Source of the DNA: Lycocorax pyrrhopterus obiensis
Taxonomy: Eukaryota; Chordata; Aves; Passeriformes; Paradisaeidae
Length of the DNA: 64,000 bases
Reading direction: 5' to 3'
Assembly: GCA_014706295.1 (NCBI GenBank)
Contig: JACSVZ010000005.1
Span: 20,128,172 to 20,192,171 of the forward strand
Part shown: positions 1 to 13,100 of the stretch, in pieces
Layout: the number at the start of each line of letters is the position of its first letter
Position numbering within the stretch: position 1 is the stretch's first letter
Position numbers and translations under genes: made by a program
The notes under the pieces: model-generated
Seen by the model: the letters and a program-made list of their open reading frames with translations, nothing else
The model's database searches: none
What the model was told of the DNA's origin: nothing

Positions 1-1735
1 CTTTGATTTTATCTTAGTTTTGTTTTAATAATGTGTTTTCAAGGGCACCAACTGTTTATGGTATTTACCAAGTTAATGAGTGGACGATGAAGGGAAAAAT
101 AAAGGTCTAGAAAAATTATCGACTAGTTTTATGTATAATATTGGCTTTTAAAATGAGTAGAAGTAATTTCTCTAGTTATATAAATATTTAAAATTTTAAA
201 CTTTTTCTACCTACTGCTGTTTAGAGTTTTAAGCTTGGTCTATCTCATACTGAAAAAAAAAGAAAAATAAAAGACATACATACTTCTCTGAACTCAATGC
301 CAATGTTACAGACCCTGTTTCCAGAATTTTTCAGGGCAGTATGATTTTAACCATTCTGGAAAAGTTACAGCACATTCTCATGTTTGTTTCATAAAGCCTT
401 CTCCAAATTATAATCCTGTAACAGTGTCTCATTTTAAGTCTTTCTTATGCACTAGAATACGTAATGCTGAATTTATCATTCCTTAATAATTGGTGGTATA
501 AACTAGATGAAATTATGTTGCTGATATTTGTGTAGTATCTTTAAAAAGTCATAAAACTCTCTAATCCCAGCAATATTATGAAGAGAAATGCTCAATGGAA
601 GTAGATTTACACTTGAATTAGGATTTACTCCCAGTAAATCTTTGCTACACCAGATAAGAACAGGGCTTTTTTTTTTCCTGTGCTCTTGAGCCCTTCATAG
701 CAATGACAGATGAGGACTGAAAATGACGGAAGCCAGTTTTTCCATAGCCATAGTTACACAGGAGGAGAAGAATGTGTGGTGCATGGGGTGCAGCAGCTTG
801 CTCCCAAGCAGGCTTTGCTGTGGCTCAAGGTGCAGAGCCAGAGTGGGATCACCCGCAGCCCTCCAGCCTCCCCCAGACCCACAGGGAGAGCAGATGGGGC
901 ACATGGTGCAAGGGGCTCCTATAAATCTCTATGCAAAAAATATAAACCTCTGCAAGGCTTGGGCCAGACATTCAGCAAGTTCGGAACATTTGCCCTGCAG
1001 TGCTCCTGAGCATGGCACTGAGGGGAGACACCTGGAAAGGGCCCTCTGTATTCCCAGGGACACGATGCTTACAAAGCTCACTTGCACTGTTGCCTTTCAC
1101 CTGTATTACTGTATACACCATGAAGGCAAGGGGGCAGAAAATGAGGCAGAAGGCTTTAAAAACATCTTACAGCTCCACACCTAAGTTACCTGGAAGTGGT
1201 TTTACATCTGATGTTGTGTGGCAGCCTAGGGCCAGCGACTCTGCCAGGGACAAGGGGAGAGCAAAGCAGCAGCAAAACAGTACCCTACATTAGCAGCTTT
1301 GAGAAGAGAATAACTTCATGTACAGCAATTTTTTTTAAACGAGAACTGCAGTTGCCAGTATGATGTCTCAGTTGTATTTTGGTTTTCACGGGGGAAAATA
1401 ATTCGCTCTTGAAACTGAAAGGCACTGCTGTAAACAGGACTTAACTGTGGGCGAGCTGGAGGCCTGTTGCAGGAGGTGCATCCTTTTTTTATGCTGTGGT
1501 GTGCATGGTTTACAAAGACTAGTTGCATTTTCTTTGTGTATACTGTTTATTGTATATAGGGGATGTACGAATATAAGGATACCATTGTGTCATAACCATA
1601 TCAAATTCTACTGATTTCCACGTTAGACGCTGTCTTACTGTGTAGATTTACAGACCAATCCACTGACTTTGATTGTGTCATTTAACAATAGAACTGATAA
1701 ATAAAATTTAACTACAGACTTCTGATTTTCATGTG
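1..1735 (+). other. Putative 3'-UTR tail of an upstream plus-strand gene
   Basis: No coding frame is convincing here. The stretch is AT-rich and ends in a plausible cleavage region: an AATAAA signal at about 1700-1705 is followed within 20-60 bases by a T/GT-rich tract (about 1719-1765). Other AATAAA-like hexamers lie near 98 and 266, so alternative polyadenylation is possible. If the main gene of the window is MBNL3, remembered vertebrate gene order would put the 3' end of HS6ST2 on this side in the same orientation. That identity is inferred only. It could equally be AT-rich intergenic DNA. Transcript data would settle it. Confidence 0.35.
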
Positions 1736-1765
1736 ATTACTTCTTTTTCTGATGATGTGTTGAGA
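1700..1765 (+). terminator. Candidate polyadenylation signal with downstream GT-rich element
   Basis: An AATAAA hexamer sits at 1700-1705 and is followed by T- and GT-rich sequence typical of a cleavage/polyadenylation site. The hexamer is common by chance in AT-rich DNA, so the call depends on the tract upstream being transcribed. Confidence 0.35.
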
Positions 1766-2177
1766 GCTGCACAGATCAGAATGGATGGTAATTCCAACAT
1801 GAGTGAAATAGCAGTTGACAGCAAGTATGTGAGTTTGAAGTCACAGCTTTTCTGAAGTGTATTTAAACTACACATTTCAAGGGCAAAGCCACTGTGGGCT
1901 TTTGTCTGGTTCAGGAGCTACTGCAGGGGTTTTGACGTCTTTTCTGAGCAGCCCTCAGAAAAACAGGCTGTGGTTTCTGGTGATTTTAAATATGACTGTT
2001 AGTGGTGTGCAGCATTAAGGAATTCTTTCTCTGTATGTACATATATGCGTGTGTATGCATATGATTTATTTTTTATCCTTTATGAGATACCCACTCCATT
2101 TTGATTGTGGAGGATGCTGCCTAGCCACTGACTTCCAGTGCATCCCACTGTATCCCTCCTGAAGACACAAAAAAAAA
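1736..2177. other. Intergenic sequence without recognised genes
   Basis: No gene, coding exon or repeat family was recognised. A short run of alternating purine and pyrimidine (TA/TG rich) lies at about 2033-2063. A run of A ends at about 2177, directly before the CR1 fragment. Confidence 0.5.
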
Positions 2178-2556
2178 TTGACAGGAACACCTCCCATGTC
2201 CCAGGTTGCTCCAAGCCCTCTCCAACCTGGCCTTGAACACTTCCAGGGATGGGGCATACACAGCTTCTCAGAGCAACCTGTGCCAGGGCCTCACCACCCC
2301 CACAGAGAGGAATTTCTTCCTAATATCTTAGGTATATTCTCTCTCTTTCAGTTTTAAGCCATTCCTCCTTGTCCTATCATTCCATGCCCTTGTCAAGACT
2401 CCCTCTTCAGCTCTCTTGGAGCCCCTTTAGGCACTGGAAGGGGCTCTCAGGTCTCCCCAGAGTCTTCTCCAGGCTGGATACCCCCAGCTCTCTCAGCCTG
2501 TCTCCAGAGCAGAGATTCTCCAGCCCTCTGAGAATCTTCTTGGCCAGAGATGCCAC
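2178..2556 (-). mobile_element. CR1 LINE 3'-end fragment (minus strand)
   Basis: Read on the plus strand this matches the antisense of the familiar bird CR1 3' region. It shows, in order, the 'caggttgctccaag' block, 'cctggccttgaacacttcca', 'gaatttcttcctaatatct', 'cattcctccttgtcctatc', and 'aggtctccccagag'. The copy is 5'-truncated, as most CR1 copies are, and holds only the 3' end. The terminal short repeats at the 3' tip are not clear. Many substitutions and small indels mark it as an old insertion. A 148-codon plus-strand frame through it is antisense to the element and is not a gene. Confidence 0.9.
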
Positions 2557-4330
2557 GAAGATACATTTTGACAGTTTGGATGGAGGCATTTTTTTCTTGG
2601 TGGCTATAAAAGATCCACAGGTTTGCCAGCCTTACAGCAGGACAGTTGACGTGAAGGTGTCCGCAGGAGACTTTGCCTTGATCTGCTGGAATTCCCCTGT
2701 GAGGACAGAGCTGCCCTTCTCCTGTGAGTACCTGCAGGGGCATCTTACCTCTGTAAGGCTTTTTGAGCCCTGGGGAGCAGGGAGTGGAGGGGTCTGCCAG
2801 CAGGTCTGCATTTGACTGGCTTTATAGACAGGTCTGTTAGTGCACTGAGAGAGCTGCTGCAGGAGCTCCTAATGGGATAGAGGTCATGTGAGATGCCTCC
2901 CTGCAGCTAAAAAAGCACCCAGCAGTAAAGTCTGGCATAAAACCAAATGGGGTTGCCTTTTGAGAGGAGTAATTTGACAGCTGAGAAAACTCTTACTGCA
3001 GGAGAGGAAGGATGGAGGAGTGGGGGATGTGTTTGGACAGAAAAACTTCAGAAGCTGAGGAGCAACAGCAGTGAGTCAAGTACCTCTCAAACCCTATGGC
3101 GAGTTTTGAAAAGCCTGGAGACATGTTAAGAAAACTCTTTGGAGCACTGAGATGCCTCTTAAGTTTCCAGGGATAGAAAGGCACGTCAGCACCTCTGGCA
3201 CTGCCAGCATCCACCCGGGCCAGTCGACGTGGAGCCAAGGACTGTTGTAGAGATGGAGACGTGTAGTGCTAAAATTAATGTTAAAATCTTGGTTCCTTTT
3301 GCCCTCCAAAAGATTGGAAAGTTGGTAACTGTGAGACCTCTGTGGCCTTGCAAAGGGCCGTTTTGGGTCTAAGAGTTTGGGACTAAAGCTTTCCTAAAGG
3401 GTACCTGGTATGCAAAGGTTGTTGGAAGTGAACTGCTCAGCTGATTTTTGCCAATGACCTCTTTTTATGACGTGTGATCCATTTTAGTGTGCCGTGATAT
3501 GTTTGCTTCCAATGATGTAATTTTTGAGTAAAAATGAACTAATGGGCTTTTTCATGTAGTTTTTTTAATTCACACGTTATCCAAAATATCAGAGCCATGG
3601 ATAACGCCTGACAGATACCAGTGCAATTACTGTTTCAGCTGTTTCTGCTCATGAAATCAGTGAGAAGAGTAGAAGAAAACCTGATACATCTCCCCTCTTA
3701 AATTTGAGCCAGAAATATCAGGTAATTGAGGGAACCTGTCAAACTAATGCAAACCTTGAGCTGCAGCCCTGAGCTGCCAGGTTGGCCCAGTACTCCCAGG
3801 AAGGCACAGAGAGCACCTCTGTGTGGAGAGGTTATCCTTACGGAGACATCTTCTGCCGGAAGATATTTTTATTTTCCAGAAATAAAAAATATTTTCCAAG
3901 CAGGTGATAAATTTAAATCTTTCACTTACTAAAAATATCCCTGTCTCCAAAGCATTTGGGTGGAGCTGGGGATGGTTTGGTTATTGCTGGACCCCGCTGG
4001 AGTAGCAGTGCCTGGGAGGGGGCAAGTGGAGCATCCTTCACATGTGGGAATGGGGGTACTGGGATGGGGACCTGGAATCTCCTGCCTCCAGAGTGGATGG
4101 AGCACTGCCAAACCAAGCTGGGATCCGAATGAGGGTGGGCTTCAGGCTCTGGAGGCATCTGGCACCATGTCCTTCTTGCCCCACTGGCAGCTGTGGCTCC
4201 ACGGAGGAGCAGCCTGCACAAACCTTCCTGAGCAAAATAGCACAGCATCTGAACTCTTACCTATGAAATTCAATTCTGGGTTTCCTAAAGCAATCTCCTT
4301 GTTCCACCAGCCTCATCAGGGAAGAGTGTA
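2557..4330. other. Intergenic sequence without recognised genes
   Basis: Several 60-120 codon frames exist on both strands, overlapping one another, with no recognisable domain and no convincing splice or promoter context. I see no named repeat. Base composition is mixed, with a more GC-rich patch at about 3960-4200. Confidence 0.5.
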
Positions 4331-5670
4331 ATTTCATTTAATCCATTTCTTGAGTTCAGAGTGAACGGTGTTGCCATCATGCTAATATCGCTGCTCTGCC
4401 ATCTCTAGAGACGGAATGACGAGTTTGGGCCTGAAATCAAATTTGGCTCTGAGCTTCCAGAGAATCTATCAGCCAAATTACCCATGGTCTCTACCCAGCA
4501 GCTCTGTCATGCAGTTTAGCTCTGTGAGGGTACATTAGGCCAAGCAGGAGAGGTTATATCGCTTTTTGTTTGGGGAGCAATTAAATGCTGGAACAATACA
4601 TATGCAAAGCAATTAAAATAGTTATAGCGAGGGCCGAGTGTTCATTTTCAGGACAATACAACCCCTGCCTTTTGGTATCCTCAGCTATTTTAGTCTACGT
4701 ATTCCCTCATGACTGCAAATAAGGTTTTCACTTCTTAGGATGTGCACAAGCAGTTATGGACATAAACCTCTATATAAGCTATAGAGATTAATGTCAAATT
4801 TATGTATTTTCTGATGGGCATTTATGGACAGAGGCATGCAAATGGGTCTTGGCACGGCACTCACTTGAGCCCTCATTCTGATAACTATATCTCAGCTCCA
4901 CAGCATCAGCTGGTAGCCAATGGCACAATGCTTGTTTTGCCAGTGAACAGCAAATTTTCTGATAAATGAAGTTTGGGAATGATGACAATTATGGTGGGAA
5001 AAGGATGACTTCAAGGGGTATTTAGACCAAAGGAAAGGTGAGATTTTCAAACAGCTCTATGTTTTGGGGTTCTCAGCTCACACTTCATTATCCTTCTTTT
5101 AAGTTACATTCTTCTTTTAAATGCTGTCTTTAGATTGTAAAAGCAATCTGTAATGAGCTCAAATGATCCGCAAGATGAATTAAACCTTTGATTTCCGATT
5201 AAATGGTTTAGCCTGACTTGGGATAGAAATATTGTGACCTTTTCCTTTCAAAACATCCTACAAAAAGAAGATGCTGGTTTTTGGGTGGGCTGTGGCTGTA
5301 AGGAGTCTCTCTTCCCTTTGCAATCATTGCTTAGTACTCGATACAGCAATAGCTCTGTAATGTTATTAATATTAGGTGAAGCACATGGAAAGTATTCTTT
5401 TGTGCCACATAAGCAGGTGAATAGAGGGGTTATGCCTCGTGGGAGATGTGTGTTCCACAGGGGGAGACTGGGAATTTCCCCTCTGGGCATGGCAAGCTGG
5501 GAAACATATTAATAGACATCATTACATTAAAATAATTGCTGTGGAATCAGCAAGTTCGTATGTAATCTTTAATGCCTGGGAAATCTCACACCGTTTCAAA
5601 ATAATTAAAAGTGGGATTAATCTAGATGCCAGACAACGCCTGCCTAATTACTAATGAATAAAGCTGTCTG
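4331..5670. promoter_or_regulatory. Candidate regulatory block rich in homeodomain, SOX and octamer motifs
   Basis: The block is AT-rich and free of recognised repeats. It contains many TAAT/ATTA cores. A SOX-type AACAAT (4592-4597) lies four bases from an octamer-like ATGCAAA (4602-4608), with an AATTAAA just after. Near 5614-5660 are a GGATTAATC (OTX/PITX-like) and a TAATTA site. Such clusters are typical of developmental enhancers, but AT-rich DNA also gives them by chance. The role is inferred; cross-species conservation has not been checked. Confidence 0.3.
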
Positions 5671-5714
5671 AATGGCTGCAGCACCCTCAGCAGCATCAGT
5701 CTTTGAAGTCAATC

Positions 5715-6160
5715 CCCTGCTAACGGGCGATAGGGCAGGGGCCCGGCCCAGTCCTTGTCCCTGTCCCCGCAGACAGTGACTGTCCGGAGGTCGGTGAAAG
5801 CCCACCCGGCCGCGGCACCCAGCGGGGACGCTCTGGGGAGATGCTGCTGCGGGGCTGGAGACATGGGATACATGGGGCGGGGGGGCCAGCCCTCCTGGAG
5901 CATCCGTGGTTGTGCCGGTGCACTCTGCGTGTGGCTGAGAGCTGGCCCCAAGTCGGCCCCACGGCAGGGATTTGGGGACGGAGCGGGGTGTAGAAAGTGA
6001 TTGTATGACTGGGTGAGGAACCGCAGCCGGGCAGGGGCCCTCAGCACCAGCTCGCATCCCAAACATCAGCTCGGCAAAACCCCTCCTGTCGAAACCCCAG
6101 GCTGGCTGTAGCTGGTGGTTGCTCACGACTCACAGCCTGGGCCCGGCAGGAACTTCTCCC
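5715..6160. other. Orphan GC- and CpG-rich patch
   Basis: CpG dinucleotides are much denser here than in the flanking AT-rich sequence, and there are short G runs near 5878-5886. No coding exon is recognised; frames of 80-160 codons are open mainly because GC-rich sequence is poor in stop codons. It may be an orphan CpG island with promoter or enhancer activity, or only GC-rich DNA. Confidence 0.35.
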
Positions 6161-9100
6161 GGGAGCAGCTTCATAGTTTCATGAGGCTGTCAATACACGA
6201 AGAGCCAAAATCCTCCCCACAGGGGAGGTGCTGTGATGCACACCCCAGCTGAGCCCCGGTGATACTGGGAAGATACCAGCCCAGCTGGGGCATGCTGGCT
6301 GCCTGTCCGGATCTGGTGGGTAGAAGCCACTGCATCCAGATTGACCCCAGGTGCCACTTGCTGGTGCCCAGTGTGCCCCATGGTTGTGCTCCACAAAGGT
6401 GTTTGCAGACATCAACCACAGATTTACAGTCATTACTGGGATTTGTGTGTTCTCTGAAGAACTGCCACACCTGGAGTAACTCCTGCTGTTGGACTGAAGG
6501 CTGATGTAAGGAAATCCCCTTTCCTCTGTTCCCAGTGCTGGGGATTTAGTGATGATGTGGGATAACCTCTGCTGCTGCTGGGAAGTGCATTCACTGCTGC
6601 CTTTGCCCCAGTTGTTGCAATCCTTTGAGGTTTTTTTATGGGCATGTGTTTATTTTGATTCAATAGAAAATCACATGGTTAGCCCCCCAGATCAGAGGGG
6701 CTGATTGCTCGGGTGGACGGATGAGTGCAATGAGCAGATCTGGGTGGATTGCTTATTTATGTATATAAAAGTTACTGGTGGTTCCTGGGAGTAATGAATT
6801 GTGAATAAAAAGTAGTGATATGCTGAGTTTTTAAAATACAGAAAAATATATTCTTACAGTACAAGTGTATGGGAATAATGAGGAGGGAATCACAGAACTG
6901 ATTCCCTCAGGTCCTGTGCTCCAGTGTCTGAGTTTGCATACGGAGGACTCACACCTGGAGGTGGCTCAGGTGGTGCCAGGTAGCACCCTGGTGGCAGGCA
7001 GCTAAGCCAAGAGGTGACATGTGGGCAGCTATTGCCAAGAGGAATGGTGGAGAGCTCTTCCCCTTGCCAAAGAGCCTGGAATGTCACCATCATTCTGGAA
7101 ATCACTAAAGATTTGTGAGCTGTGAGTGGGCTAATCCCCTCGTCAGAGAGACGTTTGGGATCTCACATCTGAGACTGCTCAGGGAGGGTGAGTAGGGGCA
7201 CAGAGAAGGACAGACAGCATCCATGGTGAGTCCTTGTCACAGCCCTGTGCCTCTCTGCCCTGCCATACCATGGGTATCACTGCTGTGTTTCAGCTGCATC
7301 CATACTGGGATTGCTCACAGATCCCCCAGTCCAGCCAGGCCAGATCCTGCCCAGGGAGCCCACACGCACCAGGCTCTGTCAAAATAACACTGCCTGCTGG
7401 AGCTGATTCAATGTGCCTGGGAGGCACTGCCAGCTCCACACCAGGCAGAGGGGGCATGGTTGGCAGCAGCAGCTTTCCCAAACAGTCCCTTCCATCATGT
7501 CCTCAAGCTCCATCATGGAGAGAACACAAATTATAATTAAGGATGTCCTGCCTTCCTCCAGTGCCCTTCAGAGCACATTCCTCACCGTGGTTGCCTGGCC
7601 ATCCGTGCCCATGGCATGTGGGTGGCTCTGCAGGGTTGCTGTTGTGCTGCTGACTCACACACAGTGCCACTTCCCCTCACCAGCCGGTCACACCATTGCA
7701 ATGCTGCCTTTTTTTTTTTTTTTAAATTCCCTTTTTGTGGCCTTGCTCAGAAAACGCTGCATCAGCGTCAGTGCGTGCAAAGTGCTGCCTGCAAAATTCT
7801 AACTCCCTTCCAGGACCTTTTGGGATGCTGCTGCCAGTCTGGAAGGAGTCGTGCTGGCTCTTTGTCAAACATCATATTGATTTTAAAATTACTGTGATGG
7901 CTCTTTAAGGCAGTGCACTTTTTGTGGCCTTCTGCATTTGTCATAGCTGATGCCCCTCTTTCCTGTGGAATGGCAGAGGGGCGGCATTATCTGGTTTGGC
8001 TGCATTGATTTTCTGGGAGAGGCAGGTCAGATTCTGGATGGGGAGAAGAAGATCAGAACTGAAATTTCCTACTCTCCATTTTTTCCCCAGTGGTGCTCAG
8101 CTCCTGAGCAGGATGGGACTCACAGAACACACTCTGTCAGCAGTGTTTTTCCTCCCAAGACACCTGGGTGGTGGATAAGACAACAGTGCCTGGGCTGGAG
8201 ATTTGTAAGGCACAGACCATGAGCTGTGATGAAGGGGAAGTGGGGTCCACATACTCCTGCCTCCTCCTTCTTTGATGAATCTGGCAACCCATGCCCTAAA
8301 ACCTCACCTCTTTGACCTGGCTGCTTTTCTGTCACTTCTGCACAAAAGTGAAGGCCAAACCAAAGGTTGCAGAGGCAATGCTAGAAATTAAGATGTAAAG
8401 GTGAGTTATCCTTCACCTTCTACAGGCTCCAGAACAGCCTTTCCATGAGGATAAATACAGTCTCTGTATCTGTACACTCCGCTGTTAATACTGTAAACGA
8501 AGTACAATGTTTTTCAGATTACTGAATCATTGCTATCAGTAAAACAAGCAGCCCAAGCAGGTTGCCAAGGCAGGAGATGAACAAAATCATTGATTTTATG
8601 TTCCTGGTTCATGCACATATTTCTGAGTGGGGGTGATTAACTGCTGGAACAAGCCACTGAGGGGAGCAGAGGATTCTCCAGTTCCTGCTGTCTCCAGATG
8701 AAGGCTGGCTGCTGCTCTGGGAGGGATGCTTTTGCCAGACAAAGTTGCACTCTGTGCAAGTGGCAACCAGCTGAATTGTTGAGGGAGCCCACCAAGTGCA
8801 GGGGCCAAATGGAGACAACCTAATCATCTCAGCCACCCTTGACATTTGTGACATACTCTTAGAAAAGGTCTTGCTGCTATGCGGGTTCTGAATATTCATG
8901 GGTCAGTTCATTCTGTCCCCTTAAAGAAATAGCTGGCACCAGCCTCTGGGGCAGTGGCGCTGACCCCTGTGCCTGAGGGGATGCTGCAATAGTTGCAGGC
9001 TTCTATCCCCTGCAGGATGCTGTGCAGGGGCCATTCTGTGCAGCCCTACAGCCTTTCCTGGAAGGGAAACCCAGCCATGGAGAGGTGCAGCACTTTGCTT

Positions 9101-10100
9101 TTGGGGGTGGGAGGGAGGCTGCCCTGAGGGCAACAGCATGGCAAAGCTGCCTTTCATCAGTCAGCTGCAAAACAGAACTCTCCTGCTGTGCAACCTGTTG
9201 ATCATTTTATATATTGCTTGTGTGCAGCAGATCATGATAGAGGCCAGTGGTCCTCATCTGACCCTGGCACTGCTCATCTTCCTCCCAGACCTTGTGTGGG
9301 GGTTTGGATGCATCCCCTGCACTTGCATGCAGCACTGTAGCTCTGATCCTGGGAAATGGTTCTGATTAATTCTCAGGGCTGATAATAATTAAGCAGGATG
9401 CACCTTGGATTTGCTTGAGCAAAGTGTTGGGGTGTGGCTCATTTCTTTTGCTTTGACTGATGGTCAACCTGGCTCCTCAAGGGAGGGCTCAGCACCCAAG
9501 GGAGCAAAGAAGATGCAGTCGGGATAGGAGGGGACTTATCAAGCTCATCTCAAGAGTGACTTTCTTGTGAGACATCAGAGAAGAGTCTGTTTCTCAGGCC
9601 CCCAAAGCCAAGGATGCTCTTTGACGTAGGCTGTTGTGTGAGGAAGAATTTGCTGCTGATCATGGAGCTCGGTATTAGATGTTCCCACCCACCAAGTAGC
9701 AGAGATGCCTGGACATCACAACCCAGCCTGATCTCAGCCCTCATCCAGTGCCCGGATCTCTGCCCTCAGGGCAAAGTTCTCCCCTCCCTGGCCCCATCTG
9801 AGGTCCAGCGGGAAAAGAGGCATATATTGAAAGGATTTCTATATGCTGGCCAAGTTCTGCTTGGTATTCAGAAGTGGAAGAAAGTAGGAACCCTAATGTT
9901 TACAACCATACCAATTTAGGCTTTAATTTAGGCAATATAATGCAATCTTTCTCTGGACTTTAATAGCTTTTCTATTATTTTGCTCCACAGCTACTTGGAA
10001 ATGTGAGTTCCTTTACTATGTGACTACTTAGACCAATAAAGGAGCTGTTTACTTAACACATTAGTTTGCAGGCAGTCTCCTGCGAGCCTGCTGGTGAAGG
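6161..10100. other. Intergenic sequence without recognised genes
   Basis: No coding exon, RNA gene or clear repeat family was recognised. The only simple repeat worth noting is a poly-T run at about 7710-7724. Frames up to about 130 codons overlap on both strands and show no domain features. Confidence 0.5.
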
Positions 10101-10130
10101 CTGCCTTTGTCCATGGCTGTGAGTATGAAT

Positions 10131-10143
10131 ATGCATAATTAAT
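10131..10143 (+). promoter_or_regulatory. POU/homeodomain-like motif
   Basis: The bases ATGCATAATTAAT fit the class III POU (BRN-type) pattern of an ATGCAT half-site joined to a TAATTA homeodomain core. The flanks are AT-rich and repeat-free. It is a single-site match, so function is speculative. Confidence 0.25.
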
Positions 10144-13100
10144 AAATGTTATTTGCTGGACATTTACTCCTGAGTGTCTCAGCTCTCCTTGACCGAGAAA
10201 ATCTGTCTCTTTGAGACCTAATGAAAGGTTTAGACTTTTTAATTTATTTTCTTAGATTAGTCTCAGAAAATAACCCTATTATTCTAGTAGGTAGATCAGT
10301 CCCCGAGGAAGACATGAATAAATGAAAAAGCAATAGGTGAAAAATAGGCCAGAGCTGCTATTACAGAAGAGTCTTTCTGACCTTTTAATTTTTGGTTCAG
10401 AAACACAGGAAAACAGACTGTGAGCACACAAAATGCAGCCAGCTGCTCCTGCAGCCCCAGCAGCTGTTTTTCTGTTCAAAAGTGGCAGAATTTCTACTAG
10501 AGCAAGCATCTTCTCTGGAAATACATTTTAAATGTCTGTTGTATTAAATCTGTTTTAGGTTGCATCGAGTGCACGAAATTCAGTGTCTGTGTTCAATCCC
10601 ATTTTGGATTGTACACACTAGAGGGAGCCATGGAAAAACCAATCCCCAGCCTGCTGCCAGGCTCCTGCCTTTCTCCCCAAAGCCCTGGGGCCTGCCTGCT
10701 CCTGACCTCTCCCCTGGGAAAATGAGTGTCTTTGAGGAGTAAACCCTAAAAAAAAAAAAAAAAAGCTGTAGGAGCAGTTTGTTGAAAGTGAAGTGTATTG
10801 CTTGAATATTCTGGTGTTGGTCAAAATTTTAGATGGGAAAAAGGCGTTTATTTCAATACATCTGAATGTTGCCTTTTGAGAATGCTCCAGGTTAGGTGAT
10901 GTTGGTCCTTTTGGATGTTGCCCTGTACTCCTGTTCCCCACTGAAACATTGTGTATACATCCAGGAGATGCTTTTACATAGTATCCCACTCTCAGGAGGA
11001 CAGCCATTGTTGAAGGTATCCAGGACTCAATTAAAATGTTTCAGGAGACAGGAAATTATTTTTGCAACGCTATTTCATCTGAAATTCGATTTGTTTCTCC
11101 TGCTTCCGAGATCTTTGTGGGCTCACCACCCACAAATTCGCCTAATCTATTCTTAAAGTCCCCTGTGCTCCCAATGTTACTTCCCAGAGAGGGGAGTCCT
11201 TGGGGCTGGGGGAGAGGGAGCTCCTCTGCTTTCCTTCTGCCTGAGCCCTCTTTGTGTTGAGAAACAGGGAAAGAGAGCTCCTAGCTCACCAGCAAAGTCC
11301 CAGATTCTGACTGCCTCCTGAGCCCCCATTTTCCTCAGCTAAATTATGTTTGTTTATAAGGGATGATTTAGCATAGCAGATATTCATTTTTGCCTCCTTT
11401 GGGAGCTAATAATGGGAACTGGTGATGCAATCCCTGTGTGCAGCTGGATCTTTGAGGAGGTTAACGCACTGTGCGAGGCCAGGACAAGCCATGCAGCCAC
11501 TCCAAGGCCTGTATTTTCACAATGACTATTTGCCCCGGCAGCTTTATGGAAAAGAGCGGGGCTGTTAGCAGAACACGGCTGGAATTAGAGCAGGGATATG
11601 AGAATTTAGCCCATGCTGTTGTTAATGGTGGTCACAGTGCTGCACATGTGAAGCCCAAATGATAACAGGCACAGGCTGTTTGCTTTGCTGCCTTACACCA
11701 CAACAGCAGCTTTGTTGGAGCTTTGATGAGCTGTCTCTGCTGCAGCTCGGGTACGGACTGCTTTTCTGTCTGCAAGGAAACATCATCTCTGTTAAGGCAG
11801 AAATGTTTCCCTCTGAATGACAAGAAAAGAAAAGCCTAGCAGTGGTCTTGTCAAGCGCTGTTCCACTGATGAAACAGAAAATAGGACAAAAGTTTTCTCC
11901 CATCAAACAGGGTTATTCTCAGCCCAGAGCAGACATCTCCCATTTATTTATGTCCTCTTGCTCCTGTGGTCTTTTCGTGCTTCCATCTGAATAAAGTTTC
12001 AAAGGGGCTCTGGGCCTGACACTGCAAGTGCCCAAAAGACCTGTCACTGAGGTAAATGAATCAAGCAACAGGCTGAGAGAGTAACAGACACCAGCTAACT
12101 AATCAGGAAGGCTTTCTGGGATTGCAGCTGAACCCTGGCACAGAGGTGGATGCACAGCTTGGGGGGTAGGATACACACACTGTCGCATTTGAGGGTCAGG
12201 GGTTGGAGCCGTGGCAGTGCAAGGAGTGGAAATCCTTCCTGGCCTCTTCTGCTCTCCCACAGAGATTGGTGCACCTTTTGAAAGTCATGGAAAAAGAAAT
12301 ATTAGCTGAGTAATGTTTAAACAAAGTCTCTGTGCATTTGGGGACGGTGGGGAGTGTGCAGGCTGGGCTGCCCAGGCAGCCCAAGAGTAAATTTAGAGCA
12401 GCTTTTAGCTTCTGATGAAGCCTGGCACACACTTCTGCTTGGACCAGTGACCCTGGAGGAAGAAATGAGAATCCATTTGGGAAAGGGTGATACCTCCATA
12501 GCATCATCATATCCTCAGTCCACCAATGACCCAGGGAGGTTTGTTTCAATCTGAGATGGAGATACTATTCCAAAGTGATCTGCAATGCACACCAGACACA
12601 GTGTCTCTCCGTGCTATGATCTGCAGGGAAAGGTCTCCAGGGGGAGATGGTGCTGGTTGTGTTTGGAGACGATGCCACGATTCAGAGGGACACACCAGGG
12701 ACAGTGTGTGATTGGGTTCATGCTGGCCATTGTTGGGAAACAATTTTTCTCCTTCTCAGATGCATCTTAGGCTCTCCAAAGGCACAGCTGAGTGCTGAGG
12801 GGCAGAGTTGTGTCCTGTGTGTTGTTCCCCACCATTGTACCTGGTTTTATTTAGAAAAAAGCCAGCAAGGCTGGCAGAAGCCATTCTTTGTGATATGATG
12901 TAGCAATTGAAAGGAGAAACTCTGCTTTTTATGGTTCTCAAGGAAAGGCTTCCCATTTAGCCCAGGAGTAGCAGCTGTTCTCCCAGTTTACAATACATGA
13001 ACAGACTGCATTGTTTTCTGATTTGCCTTTTTTATTACCGCAGATATTGGACGGATAGCTAGCAAAAAAAAGCAGGGGAAGACCAACCCAGCTGGTTCAC

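Noticed and set aside
2369..2815. 148-codon plus-strand frame
   Set aside because: Its first half is antisense to the CR1 3' UTR, which is non-coding.
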